DNA of 64,000 bases from Aspidapion aeneum. Taxonomy: Eukaryota > Arthropoda > Insecta > Coleoptera > Brentidae. The stretch is taken from contig OY755038.1 in the NCBI GenBank assembly GCA_963576565.1, forward strand, positions 182,803,652 to 182,867,651, in the 5' to 3' direction. Each line of letters starts with the position of its first letter. The first letter of the stretch is position 1. The notes under the pieces were generated by a model. That model had not been told where the DNA came from, did not search any database, and saw nothing but the letters and a program-made list of their open reading frames with translations. This document shows positions 11,128 to 22,089 of this stretch, piece by piece. The translations under genes and the position numbers were made by a program.

Positions 11128-11441
11128 CTTACAGTTTTACAATTATAATATGTTTAAGGCAAAATATTAAAACTATGCATTCAAACTTAACAAACACTTT
11201 TTTCTAGCACCCTTGCAAGCAGCCCAACTAACCCCACCCACGGAGTAAGTTGGGCCATACGATGTGGCAAGTTGGGCATGGTTGAATAATTAGGAACTGT
11301 ATATATATGCAAGAAAAAATAACAGGAAATTCTTAGATTATTTTTATTGATAATAATAAAATACTAAACTTTAAATTTCTTAAAAAACAAACAATATAAA
11401 GTAACCTAATTCTTGCTCTAGTCTGATTCGGAATTACGGTT

Positions 11442-11800
11442 TTAGCAAACATAAGTAAACCCTGCATCAGCACATGTTTCATGGGCCCAAAACTTGTAAG
11501 TTAAACATTGTACTCATTTTTCCTTTGGTTTGCTGTTTGAGAATGGTTCCATGCAGACTAGACAAAATGTTTCCTCTTCATCATCGCTGTCATCTTTCAG
11601 TGTCCTTTTCTGAGTAGTTTTTCTATGCTTCTTTTCCTCGAAGACATTTTTTGTTACAAATTTTTCTTTTCTTTTACTTTTTTCACGTTCCAACTCTTCT
11701 TTAACCGGAGTTTCAGTTAGTATAGCTGTTGACCATTTTCTTCGGTTGATATTCTTGGTCTTTCTTTCGCCAGCTTTCGGAAAAGCACGAATTTTTAAAA
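11442..11800 (-). pseudogene. pogo/Tigger-like transposase C-terminal remnant, copy 2
   Basis: Homologue of the remnant at 5829-6200. The same ILTETPVKEELE linker and CxxC / WAHETC tail can be followed on the minus strand, but small indels in the T-rich lysine segment break the frame. It lies between the same TIRs. Confidence 0.55.
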
Positions 11801-12511
11801 TTTCCCTAGATCGATTGGTAATAATAGATCACACAATTTTAAGTCACCGGGTATTTGCCTCAAATTTGAGTTGAAGTGTCTGTGTGATGTCATAAATAAA
11901 TAAATGGCGGCTTTTTTACTGTTTTTTCACAATTTTTGGCTTATAACTTCTGCCAATAACTTAGTTTTACAGAAAAACTAATCGTTTTTTGTTTGCAAGA
12001 GAACACCAATCAAGATACCGCGTGAACAAGTCCACATCTAGGGGGCCTAATTTCCATAAGAGGGTAAAAAACAGATAGAATATAGCATATATTAATAAGA
12101 GAACGCAATATGCCCGATTCCAGTCGAAAGCGTTTCAGCATTGCCAAAGGTAACTTTGATAAATAACTACAGGCGCAAGTCGTCGCAGTCTTCAAGAGGC
12201 GGACAATTTTAAACATTTGTTTAGGGCGAGAATTATTACATGACGTGATTTTTAGTCCATCATACGTACGCATGCTGATTTAAACCATAAAATAAAAAAA
12301 AAGTGTTTTTAGAAAATGTATGGGGTTAGCTGGGCCGGCACACCTACATACAAAATTGAGAGAGTCGGCAATCATGTTTGCGTAAATATTAGCAGCGTTA
12401 TAATTTCATTAAACTCTGTCTAAATATGTAAAGTTAACTATAAAAACCGAAACAATCTGGAAAATGTTTTCCGAAATAACAAAAAGTTACTTACGAGGTC
12501 CAAAAAAAAAT

Positions 12512-13542
12512 GCCTCTGTAGTGAAATAGCGCGTATCAAAATAGCGCGCTCATTTGAGCGCGTGTTCAAAATAGCGCGTATCACATCGGCGCGTTATCAA
12601 AATAGCGCGTATCATAATGGCGCGTGTTCAGAATAACGCGTATCAAAATAGCGCGTAACAAAAGAGCGCGTATCAAAATGGCGCATGTTCAAAATAGCGC
12701 GTATCAAAATAGCGCGTATTCAAAATAACGCGTATCAAAATAGCGCGTGTTTAAAATACCGTGTGTTCAAAATAGCGCGCCTTAAAATAGTGCGTCTAAA
12801 AATACTGCGTTTTGAAAGATCGCCATTACAAACGTCGCTGTTACAAAATAGTTCGAGTAAGGGGTCTCTTTCTAACATATTTAAAAAAAAAAACTTTCCT
12901 GACTTTTTTCCCGGGATACTATAGGGTGTAACCAAACCGAACCGAACCGAACCGATTCAAACCGCACCGAACTGAAATGAACCGAACCAAACCGAAACAT
13001 TTTTTCAAAAAATTATTTCCCTAAATTAGCTTCCCGATCCTTATTTTGGTAGGTTTCTATTCTCACCTGTGACTTGGTGACATTTTTTTTGGTGGAAAAA
13101 GGTCAGGGAGTTACTGGAAAAAATGTTTGGGTTCGGTTCGGTTCGGTTCCGTCCGGTTCGGTTCGGTTTGGTTACACACCCTCTAGGATCCCGGAAAAGA
13201 AGCCAGGGAAGTTTTTTTTTTGAAAAAAATATGTTAGAAATAGACCCCTTAGTTGAACTATATGAGTTGTGTTAAGTATAGCAAGGTTTATTTAACGGTT
13301 AAGTAAGTATAACTTATCTGACCTTGCTCAAACTGTTTAGGTGAATATACCTAAGCAGACTTGATACGCGCTATTTTTTACACGCGCTATTTTAATACGC
13401 GCTATTTTGATACGCGCTATTTTGAACACGCGTTATTTTGATACGCGCTATTTTGAACACGCGCTATTCTGAAAACGCGCTGTTTTGAAAAGCGCTGTTT
13501 TGATACGCGCTATTTTGATACGCGCTATTTCGTTACAGAGCA
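12512..13542. mobile_element. foldback element FB-A, copy 2
   Basis: Homologue of 6901-7994, at the same site in the second pogo-like copy and with the same A-rich flanks. Ends read GCCTCTGTAGTGAAATAGCGCG and CGCGCTATTTCGTTACAGAGC. Arrays of GCGCGTATCA/GCGCGTGTTC units are shorter and more scrambled than in copy 1, including a local ATAGCGCGCTCATTTGAGCGCG rearrangement near 12540-12562. Confidence 0.75.
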
Positions 13543-15771
13543 AAAAAAAATAGGTCAAAATCTGTTTCTTGGAGATACACATCACAGATTCTCACTGCGG
13601 ACTAATGCATGAGCAAAGGCGACTTTGCCACGTGGGTGGCGCTGACAGCTGACGTCTAATTGTCGAGTTAATAGAGGTTTCTCAACGTGCCCCTATGCCC
13701 AACGAGCCCCGCTCTCCGCTACGTATGAGCCGCGGTCTAGACCGAACCGACCCGACGCCCTACGTAGCATTGTATTACAGACCGTCGCAGACATAGAGAA
13801 AATAATAAAAGAGTGCTTAATTCTATGGTTCAAAAGCGGCAACAAGTTTACGCTAGCGCCACCCTTGGCTCCTGGAAGAATTAAGAATGCGCGGCGGGCT
13901 CGGCGGGCTTTTTAAATGATTCTTTTCTTAGTAAAGGTGCTATTTTTGAGGTCAGGCTAATTTCATGTATGCGAAAAGAATTTGGATCAAAAATATATTA
14001 ATTTTAGTCATGTAAACCTGTAAGATATCCAAACTTTTTCCGCATACATAAAAATTTGTAATACTTAATAAAAAACTATGTTTTTTAAAAAATGTAATAT
14101 TTATTTTTTTAAAAATGAGTACTGTTTTAGAAAAATCTAAAAATATTTAACAAATATAATGTTTTTTCTTAAATGTATAAACTAGGTATTTATATTACAA
14201 AAAACTGTGGATTTTTAGAAAACTTAAAAATTGTTAAACATGTACCACCTAATAATCCTTAATAAAACCAATATTTAAAAAAAATAAGAACACACTTTAA
14301 CAGTCTTCAATTTTCTCATTTCTAGGTTTATGTGGAATTGCTCAAATGTTGTAATGTAATTTTCATATATTCTTCACAATATCCATTCTCCAATCCATTT
14401 TTTAATAATAAAGGTGGCCACATAATGATGTTATCCCATTGTTGATTGTTGCGTTGGATAACTAAAAAGCAAAAAAAAAAGCTGTCAGGGGACTCATAAT
14501 AGTAGGTATTTTATACAGGTGTTAATAAAGTATGTCGCCAAACTTCAGAGGATTATCTTGAGTGATTTTAAGAAAAAAAACTTTGTATAACCATGCTTAG
14601 TTTTTGAGATATGGGTTATTAAAATATTAGTTTTTTGTTTGCTTTTTATTTATAACTTGTGCAGTTTTTGAGATATTTAGCTCAAATCTGGAACATGTTG
14701 TTGTTGTTGTTTTGTTACAAGGCATACATCATTAAGCATGTCAAATATTAGGAAAAACTACAGGGTGATATTTTTTTCGCGGTCATGCCCCCTTTTTTCT
14801 TCAGAACTTTTTTGCAGTAAGTTATTGGCAGATTTAAAAATGTACAATGAATTCCTTGTTTTATTCAGAAATTTTTTGATCTGCAATATTTTTATCTCTA
14901 ACCATTTTTCAGAAAAAAAAAACAAAATAAAATAACTTGCATCTTCAATTGCTATTTAGAAATTACATAAAACTCGCATAAAATTAAAATAATGCAGAGT
15001 ACAAATTTTCCTTTTTTGTCTTTTCTTTTGAGTTACAAAAAATTGCAGAAGATCAAAAAGTTTCTGAGGAAAGGTGGCTGTTGCCTCCCCCACCCCAATA
15101 AGCCTTCGTGTCGACTCTGTCTGAAATATGTGTTTAAATTTTTAAGGGGGAGCTTAGCTCTTGAAGCTCTGCCCTAAGTACACTTTGGGCCTATTCTTAA
15201 ATTATGTAATTGACCCACCTCCACCCTCTGTACAGAATTTTCAAGAAACAAAATACATTTAAAAAAAGTTATGTGTGATACAAGGCCAAACACTGCTACC
15301 CCTTTGAGCATTAATTTTGAACATATAATTATTATGTTAAATGGCATTATGTATTTTAAGAATAGGCCCTAGTATGGGTGTGGAAAGAGACAGAACTTAT
15401 TAACCAATATTTCTCTATTAATTACCTAAATGAAAAAACATTTGCAACCAAGCAGTGTGTACTCAATGTGATTGTAATGATCCATACAATTCCATAATGT
15501 CTGTGTACCTAAAAAGTAAAAGCACTAGCTAGAATTATGTTCAAACACTAAACTAAAAGACAGAAGCCTAAGGATTTTTAGACATTTTCCACATATTTCA
15601 TGAATAAAAAAATTAAATAGGTGAAGATATGGCATAACGGTGTCTCGGGTCCCCCAAAGACCTATTCTTGGGTGCACTACTGACTAAAATATCTACTAAA
15701 ACTAAAAATGGAAAATGCCGAAAAGGCAATACATCAATAATAATAAAATTATATGGACAATGACTCATAAG

Positions 15772-15942
15772 AAGGTGCGGATCTACGGGAGGGGAAATTC
15801 TCCCCCCCCCCAAATCTCAAACTATATTAAGTTTTTACATACAGAATACACATCCTGGTCACAATGCAAAACTGTTTTATGCAATATTTATTATATCTAC
15901 CCCCCTAAATAAAGTTCCTAGATCCACCCCTGCCATAACTGA
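15772..15942. mobile_element. possible MITE with GGATCTA ends
   Basis: AAGGTGCGGATCTACGGGAGG at the left is partly mirrored by CCTAGATCCACCCCTG at the right, with a C-rich run just inside. The inverted match is imperfect and I could not fix a target duplication. Confidence 0.35.
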
Positions 15943-16559
15943 GGGGTGAACAGCTGAAAAAAATTTGTACACCATCCTACAGGACTCAAATAAATTCTTG
16001 GTCCTGTAGTGTATTTTAGTGTCCTGTGGATTCCTACACAGTCTTGTTAAGATGATCACCCCTCCCGAACACACAATACACGAATACTAAGTTGACACAT
16101 TTTATCTACAACCAATGTATATGTTCTGTGTCAATCTGTATAACAAGTATATAAATCGACCCTAACTTCAATAACATAAATTATCTTTCTTACCTTGTCT
16201 TAGTCACAAAACAGGACCAGTTTTGTCTGATAACACGCGCTTTAACACAAAACAGATCTCCTTTGTAGTGAAAAAGTTATTTCGTAGCAAAATTTTTGCA
16301 TCCGAAAATTCCAGAAAAACAAATCAAGAATTTGAGGTTAGGTTTGACTCGACTGCGTTTACAATATACTTGTAACTTGCTGTTAAAAATGAATTGCAAT
16401 TTGTAATATGGGTAGAATACCTGTATTATTTATTTATTTTTTTGGTTGCAACTTCTATTAACATTGATTGATGAATGTTACAGATGTTCATACCTATGCA
16501 ACAACGAATAACAGCAATTTTTATTTAAACAGTATAAATACTGAATTAGGATATAAGTC

Positions 16560-16850
16560 ATAGTTTTATAAAGGAATCAGATTGTATAACAAATTACCAT
16601 TAGACATTAAAAATTGCAAATCAAATAATATGTTTAAGAGAAAAAAAAAGAAGTACTTGTTGCCTAGTCAGCCTCAGTGGCGTATATAGAAAAAAGTTTC
16701 GGGGGGGGCCAGACCTTATAAAGACGTATTTTATACTATTGTATTTATGAAATATGTGGAAAATATCTAAAAAAATCTTAGCTTCGGGGGGGGGGCGGGC
16801 ATATATACGCCACTGGTCAGCCTGATTGTTTAAGTAAACCCTTGGTATCA
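16560..16850 (+). pseudogene. LINE ORF2 C-terminal remnant, left arm, split by a MITE
   Basis: Plus strand encodes 'YKGIRL.NKLPLDIKN' followed by 'MFKR..KKYLLPSQP', then continues after the MITE as DCLSKPLV. The pattern R-L-x-NKLP-x-xIKN...FK-x-KLKKYLL is the usual end of the reverse transcriptase polyprotein in several LINE clades (CR1/L2/RTE-like). The hAT MITE at 16675-16815 interrupts it, and small changes break the frame compared with the right arm. Clade assignment is uncertain because no catalytic domain is present. Confidence 0.6.
16675..16815. mobile_element. hAT-type MITE with perfect 8 bp target duplication
   Basis: CAGTGGCGTATATAG at the left and CGGGCATATATACGCCACTG at the right are bounded by GTCAGCCT on both sides (16667-16674 and 16816-16823). 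The mirror position in the right arm of the inverted duplication (17579-17586, AGGCTGAC) holds a single copy of the site and no MITE, so the empty site is present in the same window. Confidence 0.93.
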
Positions 16851-17559
16851 TATTATATTATATTATATTGTATTTTTTTATTTTAGTCTCTATATTATTT
16901 TTTTGGTGTATTTTAGTATAGTAACCTTGTGTGTTACTAGATTATTCTTTTAGTAGGTAGGTATAGTTAGTTCTGTTGAGAATGATACAGGAATGCTTGT
17001 AATGATTTTTCGGTATTATTAGAGAAATATAGCCAGGCTATAATTGTGCCAGGCACTATTTTAGCATATTTACATTGAAAACTGACAGTTAGTCGTTCAA
17101 AATTCATACCAAAGTAAAATTTAAAACTATCGTCGTTTATTTTCAATTAATAAAAGAAGGCACTATTTATTCCGGTTCATATAGTAAACAAAGGCCATGT
17201 GTTGAAAGATCACAGCTGATATTACAATGTGAAGGTGTCAAAATTGTGCCTGGCACAATTATAGCCTGGCTATATTTCAATAATTCTCTAATAATACCGA
17301 AAAACCATTACAAGCACATTCCTGTATCATTCCCAACAGAACTAACTATACCTATACCACGGATCACCTACCTACTAAAATAATAATCTAGTAACACACA
17401 GCTTTATCAAGTACTTATACTGTACTGTAAAATGTTTTTAATCCTATCCTAAAAAAAACATTGATGCCATCTTTCTTTATGAGAAAAGGTCACTATACTA
17501 AAACACACCAAAAAAATAATATGGAGACTAAAATAATAAAATATAATATAGTACCAAGG

Positions 17560-17725
17560 GTGGTTTACATAAACAATCAGGCTGACTAGGCAACAAGTAC
17601 TTCTTAAGTTTTCTCTTAAACATATTATTTGATTTGCAATTTTTAATGTCTAATGGTAATTTGTTATTCAATCTGATTCCTTTATAAAACAATGACTTAT
17701 ATCCTAATTCAGTTGAATAAAAATT
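17560..17725 (-). pseudogene. LINE ORF2 C-terminal remnant, right arm
   Basis: Minus strand reads in one open frame through NSNFYSTELGYKSLFYKG, then IRLNNKLPLDIKN, then FKRKLKKYLLPSQPDCL. This is the better-preserved partner of the piece at 16560-16850. The stretch is typical of the region after the reverse transcriptase in LINE ORF2 proteins. No ATG or upstream domain is present, so it is a 5'-truncated fragment. Confidence 0.6.
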
Positions 17726-17793
17726 GCTGTTATTTAACCTGGCTTTATTTCAATAATTTTTTTTTACGGTGCGCACTCGCAAGGAGATCTTTA

Positions 17794-17925
17794 TCACGCT
17801 CGAGAAGCGGCAAGTGCGCGGAAATGTTGGTGTATGTTGGTTTTGAAAAGGTTCAGATTGTAACCTGCAGGGAAAAGTGTCGCAGGAAGCTTATTCCACA
17901 GCGATGCTGTTCTCCAGAGATATAT
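17794..17925 (-). pseudogene. second LINE ORF2 C-terminus (RTASLWNKLP type)
   Basis: The minus strand encodes about 43 residues ending at a stop codon at 17794-17796. It contains RTASLWNKLPATLFPAGYN followed by LNLFKTNIHQHF. The signature R-T-x-x-LWN-x-LP...FP-x-x-YN...FK-x-x-IH is the C-terminal end of many LINE ORF2 proteins, and is different from the NKLPLDIKN type next to it. A stop lies just upstream, so this is a 3' fragment. Confidence 0.6.
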
Positions 17926-18039
17926 TATCCATTATGTAATAATAAGAAGTAAATAGTTATTAATATTATAAGTTTGGATTTGTTTTGTTATAGAAATACT
18001 GGTGTATGTATTAACATTTAAATGTATTTTTTATATTTA

Positions 18040-18105
18040 TGCTTGTAATTTGAAATAGCATGATTTGCTAATAAAGATTTATTCAATTCAATTTAACATA
18101 GTAAA
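18040..18105 (+). repeat. possible LINE 3' tail (TTCAA repeats)
   Basis: AATAAAGATTTATTCAATTCAATTT resembles the pentamer-repeat tails of insect LINEs in its AATAAA + (TTCAA)n layout, written here in short parts. A similar tail in opposite orientation (TTCAATTCAATTTTTTTATT) is at 33755-33776. No coding part could be tied to either. Confidence 0.3.
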
Positions 18106-18996
18106 CCATTTCTAACAACAATTGGCATTAGGAAAATACTAAGCGTTATGTGACAATTTTCTCAAAGTTTTACGTAATTTATGAACGACCCCAATCGAAC
18201 AGAATAAAATTAGTTTTAAATACAAATAGAAACATAGTCCGCGATTGCAGCGCTGTGCGCTACTGGAACTTGTTGGCTGCGCGGCCCTATCTTTTCGGCA
18301 GTCTCTTTTTTCTCTCTGGTCGCAGACACTCATAGAGAAATGTCTCTGAAGACACTGTGCCCAAAAATCAAGGGGACGCCATGTTTTGGGAAGATCATTG
18401 ACCAAACAAAGTATAGTTTTTGTGATTTTGTGCTAATACAGACCTAAATACGCGGGTATTTTTATGGGATCATAATGGTGTTTTGATTGCAAGAGTCGAA
18501 GTGAACAAAAAGTCATCAGGAATAACGCTTTAAAGGTAGAAATATAGCTTCAAGAATAAAAACGTATTCATTGTATAAACTTTTTGTTCTGTGGAAACTG
18601 ATTGCTTTATAAACAAACAGTAAATAGAATTGATTTTTAATTAACTGATTTATGTGCTAATTGTCGACAAGTATCCCCAGGCGTAGGCTTTATTTGTTTT
18701 TAATATAAAATTCATACTCTTTTTTTTTAATTCAGATATCCGCTTAAAGATGGAAACAATCTGGCTTTGGTCGTCCACAATAACATAGTAAGTGTTATTT
18801 ATTATTTTGTTAGAATGCTTTATATTTGTATTTTTGTTTCTAAAATTGTGATTTTAATAATTTTAAATTTGATGTCATTTGAATCATGGCTTCAATTCTT
18901 TGAATTAATTATTAAAGATTTTTAAGCAAAGAGCCTTTAGTATGAAAATGTAAAGTTTAAACCTTTTAACTTAAAGGAAACATTTAATTCTCTGCA

Positions 18997-19176
18997 CAGT
19001 GGCGTATATAGAAAAAAATTCGGGGGCGGGGGCGAGACGGTTTTGGGGGGGGAAGCGAGACCTCATGAGGCAGTATTTTAGGCTATTTTATGTTTATATT
19101 CATAAAATATGTGGAAAATATCTAAAAAAACTTAACTTTAAAGGGCGGCCCAGGCACCCCTTTATATATGCCACTG
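18997..19176. mobile_element. hAT-type MITE (CAGTGGCGTA family), copy in composite 2
   Basis: Same insertion as 8945-9138, in the second composite copy. Ends are CAGTGGCGTATATAG and TATATATGCCACTG. The right flank GTTCTGTA is kept while the left flank has diverged (TCTCTGCA). Confidence 0.8.
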
Positions 19177-19562
19177 GTTCTGTATTAAATTTACAAATAT
19201 ATAAAATTTATTTTCTTTTTCAAGTCAGCACTGACTTGAAGGTGGGGGAAGTAATTGAACAAAGGTGAAACATTTTAAAAAAACACGGGCTACCCATGCG
19301 GCCTTTCATAATGGTGGAGTCCCCGAACTTATAGTGAGGTAAAATCAGTTTATGTCAGATTTGACAAAATTTTGTGTGCAGCTCACATGGAACAAACGTG
19401 TGTATATTTCATTAACCAACCTTTCCAAAAAAAACAAAGATTACCAGCCACCATAAAAAAATTTGACTCCAGTTTTATAATAAAATACAAATAAATATTT
19501 TTCATCAAAACAACTTGCTTTTTATTATTATTAAAATTCTTTTATTATTCTATACCTTATTC

Positions 19563-19733
19563 ATTTCTATAGGGTTAATGGGAAAAAAGACACCAATTTT
19601 GATCACACAACTTTATTTCTTTTCGACGATCCATTTTCGTCTTCCTAAGGCTAAGGTGTAGCCTGAGGAAAACGAAGAAATACAGGTGTGTGATGAAAAG
19701 TGGTGTCCTTATTTCCATTAACCCTATAGAAAT
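19563..19733. mobile_element. hairpin MITE, copy 2
   Basis: Homologue of 9748-9944 with the same ATTTCTATAGGGTTAATGG arms. Its central part is shortened. Confidence 0.65.
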
Positions 19734-19736
19734 ATA

Positions 19737-20161
19737 CAGGGTGTTCATTTTAAAACTTCCCAACCAAGATTTCTCGAAAATGATTTTTTTTTTGAGAAAA
19801 AGTAAAAACATGTCAATTAATTAATTAAGGAGGACACATTTTGGCTATCTTATAGTTTTTGTAGTACACACCCCCTTTGAAAAAATAAGTGAATATGTCA
19901 AAAACAAATTGATATATTTTTAAAATTTGTACACCTTTGTAAAGGTATTTAAGAAACCTTAAAAAAAAATTGTCAATTGACCCACTTTCCATATTCAAAA
20001 TATAGGGGTAAAATGTACCCCTTAAAGGGGGTGTGTACTACAAAAATTTTAAGATAGCCAGAATGTGTCCTCCTTAATAAATTAATTGACGTGTTTTGGC
20101 ATTTTTAAAAAAAATCATTTTCGAGAAATCTGGGGTGGGAAGTTTTAAAATGAACACCCTG
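19737..20161. mobile_element. TA-flanked MITE, CAGGGTGTTCATTTT family, intact
   Basis: Begins CAGGGTGTTCATTTTAAAAC after TA (19735-19736) and ends in the inverse, GAACACCCTG, before TA (20162-20163). The arms are about 150 bp each and near-identical, leaving a central loop of ~130 bp. TA duplication and long arms fit a Tc1/mariner-derived MITE. Confidence 0.85.
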
Positions 20162-20526
20162 TATTTTAAACAGAACGTGAAACCTAAAAATACCTTATTA
20201 GCTAGCAGCAGCAGCAGCTACTAATTATATAATAACCCATAATTAATTAATTTAAAATTAAATAAGAATGATCCTTATAATAAATATACAGTATATTAAT
20301 AATTAAAACTCACATATATTTTTAAATACCAACAATATATTAGTGCTTGATGTAGCTTTTTTTAAATATTGCCAGACGATTTTGTTTTTATTAACAAATA
20401 TTTGTTTCAATTGTTAAAATTTCTATATTGTTACCTGCAAACAAATATCTAATAAGCCAAATATGGCAACGCATTTGGTAACAGTTACAAAATGTTTGTT
20501 ATTGTTACAAAATTCTTCTCTCAGTG

Positions 20527-21030
20527 TATATAGATGTATATTTTATATTTGTTTCAATAAACAAAACAATTTGTTGTCACCAAAACGACTACCGAAAGTG
20601 TATTACCGTACACGCGCGGCTTTACGGAGCTGAGGCGTCTAGTAAAACAGGTGATTTCTATTATTATTGTTATCGTTGTTTGATGGACATTATCAAACAA
20701 CGTTGTTATTGTTATTTTTGAAAGTGAATATCAATCGACGAAAGTTTTTACTATATAATGCAGGTGCTAAAGGTAGTTGAGTATGCAAAATATGAGGACC
20801 GCAGTTGGCCAATGGATCCTAGCTGAGAATAGGTCACAGACTAACGATTTGGATGTTGCCGGGCAAGTTTTTGGTCAAATATTTTTTATCCCCCTTTCTT
20901 ATATAGTCGTGTTCGAATTTCTAAAATTGTAACTAAGTTGACGCCCTAAAGACACAATGACATAGAAATGGATCAAAAATGTGTAAAATCTAATTTAAAA
21001 ATAAAATTATATTAGTTTTTTAAATTTTAG
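20527..21030. other. unannotated stretch
   Basis: Short frames only. The sequence to about 20900 is slightly richer in GC than its surroundings but carries no recognisable motif. Confidence 0.35.
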
Positions 21031-21039
21031 CTGCAAAAT

Positions 21040-22020
21040 CCCTCAAAACCCCCCAGACTCCCCAAATCCTGAAATTTTTAGATTTTTTTCAAATTTTCTT
21101 AAAAACTAAGCTTACGGAAAAATATGTAGTAATCTTTATTGTAGATCATAAAATTTCCTTTTTAACAATGTATAAGTCAGTGGGGTACGCCTAATGGCAA
21201 ACTCTCCAGCGGCGTCCGTTTATTGAGGTAGTGTAAATAAATTTAAAAAAGAAACATGTTTATTAAAGGTTTTACCCGATTTTCTCAAAAACCGAGCTCT
21301 ATATGAAAAAACATAATACAGACTTTGTTATAGACAATAAAATTGCCTTTTAAATGTATAAAAAGGCAATGGTAGTTTTATATAAAGCAATTTAGGGGCG
21401 TCCGTAAATAAAATCAATTTTGAAAAATCACTAAATTTATCAATTTTTTACAAGTTTTATCCAATTTTCTCAAAAATTAAGCTTTTTGGATAAAAATATT
21501 TTGCCGATTATTGTAGAGAAGAAAATTTCCTTTTTAACAATGTAATAGTCAGTGAGGTCAGGCAAATGACAAACTCTCCAGCGGCGTCCGTTTATTAGGA
21601 AAATATAAAAAAATTAAAGAAACCACATAGGTTTTATTCGATTATCTTAAAAACCAAGCTCTCTATCAAAAATTGTGACCTGTAGTTGATTGTAGACAAT
21701 AAAATTTCCCTTTAAACGTGTATAATAGTGTAAGATTTATCCTCAGAATAAAACTTCACAGGCCTGTGCAACTTAAATCAATTTTTACAAATCACCAAAC
21801 AAATTAATTCTGTTACAAGTTTTTTCCAATTTTCTCAGAAACTAAGCTTACTTGACAAAAATATGTTTTATACTTTATTGTAGGAAATAAAATTTTCTTT
21901 TTAACAATGTATAAGTCAGTGGGATTTAATTGATGACAAACCCTTCAGCGACGTCCGTATATGGCGGTCAATTAAAAAAAAAAAAAAAATCATTTTTGTC
22001 ACATGTTTCACCCGATTTTT
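21040..22020. repeat. satellite-like tandem array, ~185 bp period, five or six units
   Basis: Units share TTTTCTCAAAAACTAAGCTT, then ATTGTAGA..ATAAAATTTCC, then AACAATGTATAAGTCAGTG and GGCGTCCGTTTAT. The first block recurs near 21098, 21283, 21465, 21648 and 21830. Copies are considerably diverged and alternate units are more alike, suggesting a dimeric higher-order pattern. Confidence 0.7.
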
Positions 22021-22089
22021 TTTTCGAATATTAAAAAAAATACATTTTTTTAAAGTATTTTTCTAATATATTTCAAATCAAGTAACTTA

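Larger units (their letters stand above)
10985..13719 (-). mobile_element. pogo/Tigger-like DNA transposon, copy 2
   Basis: Same element as 5449-8173. It has ends GGGAAGAGCGGGGCTAG and AGCCCCGCTCTCC with TA on both sides (10983-10984 and 13720-13721). It contains the foldback element at 12512-13542, the transposase tail remnant and a unique 80 bp insertion at 11048-11127. Confidence 0.7.
16507..17735. repeat. 1.2 kb inverted duplication of a LINE 3' region
   Basis: 16507-17060 (GAATAACAGCAATTTTTA ... TATAGCCAGGCTATAATTG) is repeated in inverse orientation at about 17225-17735, with a spacer of ~165 bp centred near 17140. Both arms encode the same LINE C-terminus, pointing toward the centre. 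The left arm carries a hAT MITE that the right arm lacks. The right arm carries ~90 bp (about 17410-17505) that the left lacks. Confidence 0.8.
13806..18320. other. ~4.5 kb block inside composite copy 2, LINE-rich
   Basis: This block has no counterpart in copy 1. 13806-15700 shows GC-rich edges (near 13850-13910) but no element I can name. The part from 16507 onward contains the inverted LINE duplication and two further LINE 3' pieces. Boundaries rest on the repeated GCAGACATAGAGAAA-like sequence on both sides. Confidence 0.4.
10453..20526 (+). mobile_element. composite element copy 2, interrupted by ~4.5 kb
   Basis: Begins CACTGA at 10453 (TA before) and ends TCAGTG at 20526 (TA after). 10453-13805 corresponds to the left part of copy 1 and 18320-20526 to the right part. 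The sequence TCGCAGACATAGAGAAA at the left break (13788-13805) reappears in slightly altered form (TCGCAGACACTCATAGAGAAA) at the right break near 18320, as a target duplication of about 17 bp would. I infer that the 13.8-18.3 kb block was inserted into copy 2. Only 11 bp (TATAAGTCTTA) separates this unit from copy 1. Confidence 0.5.
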
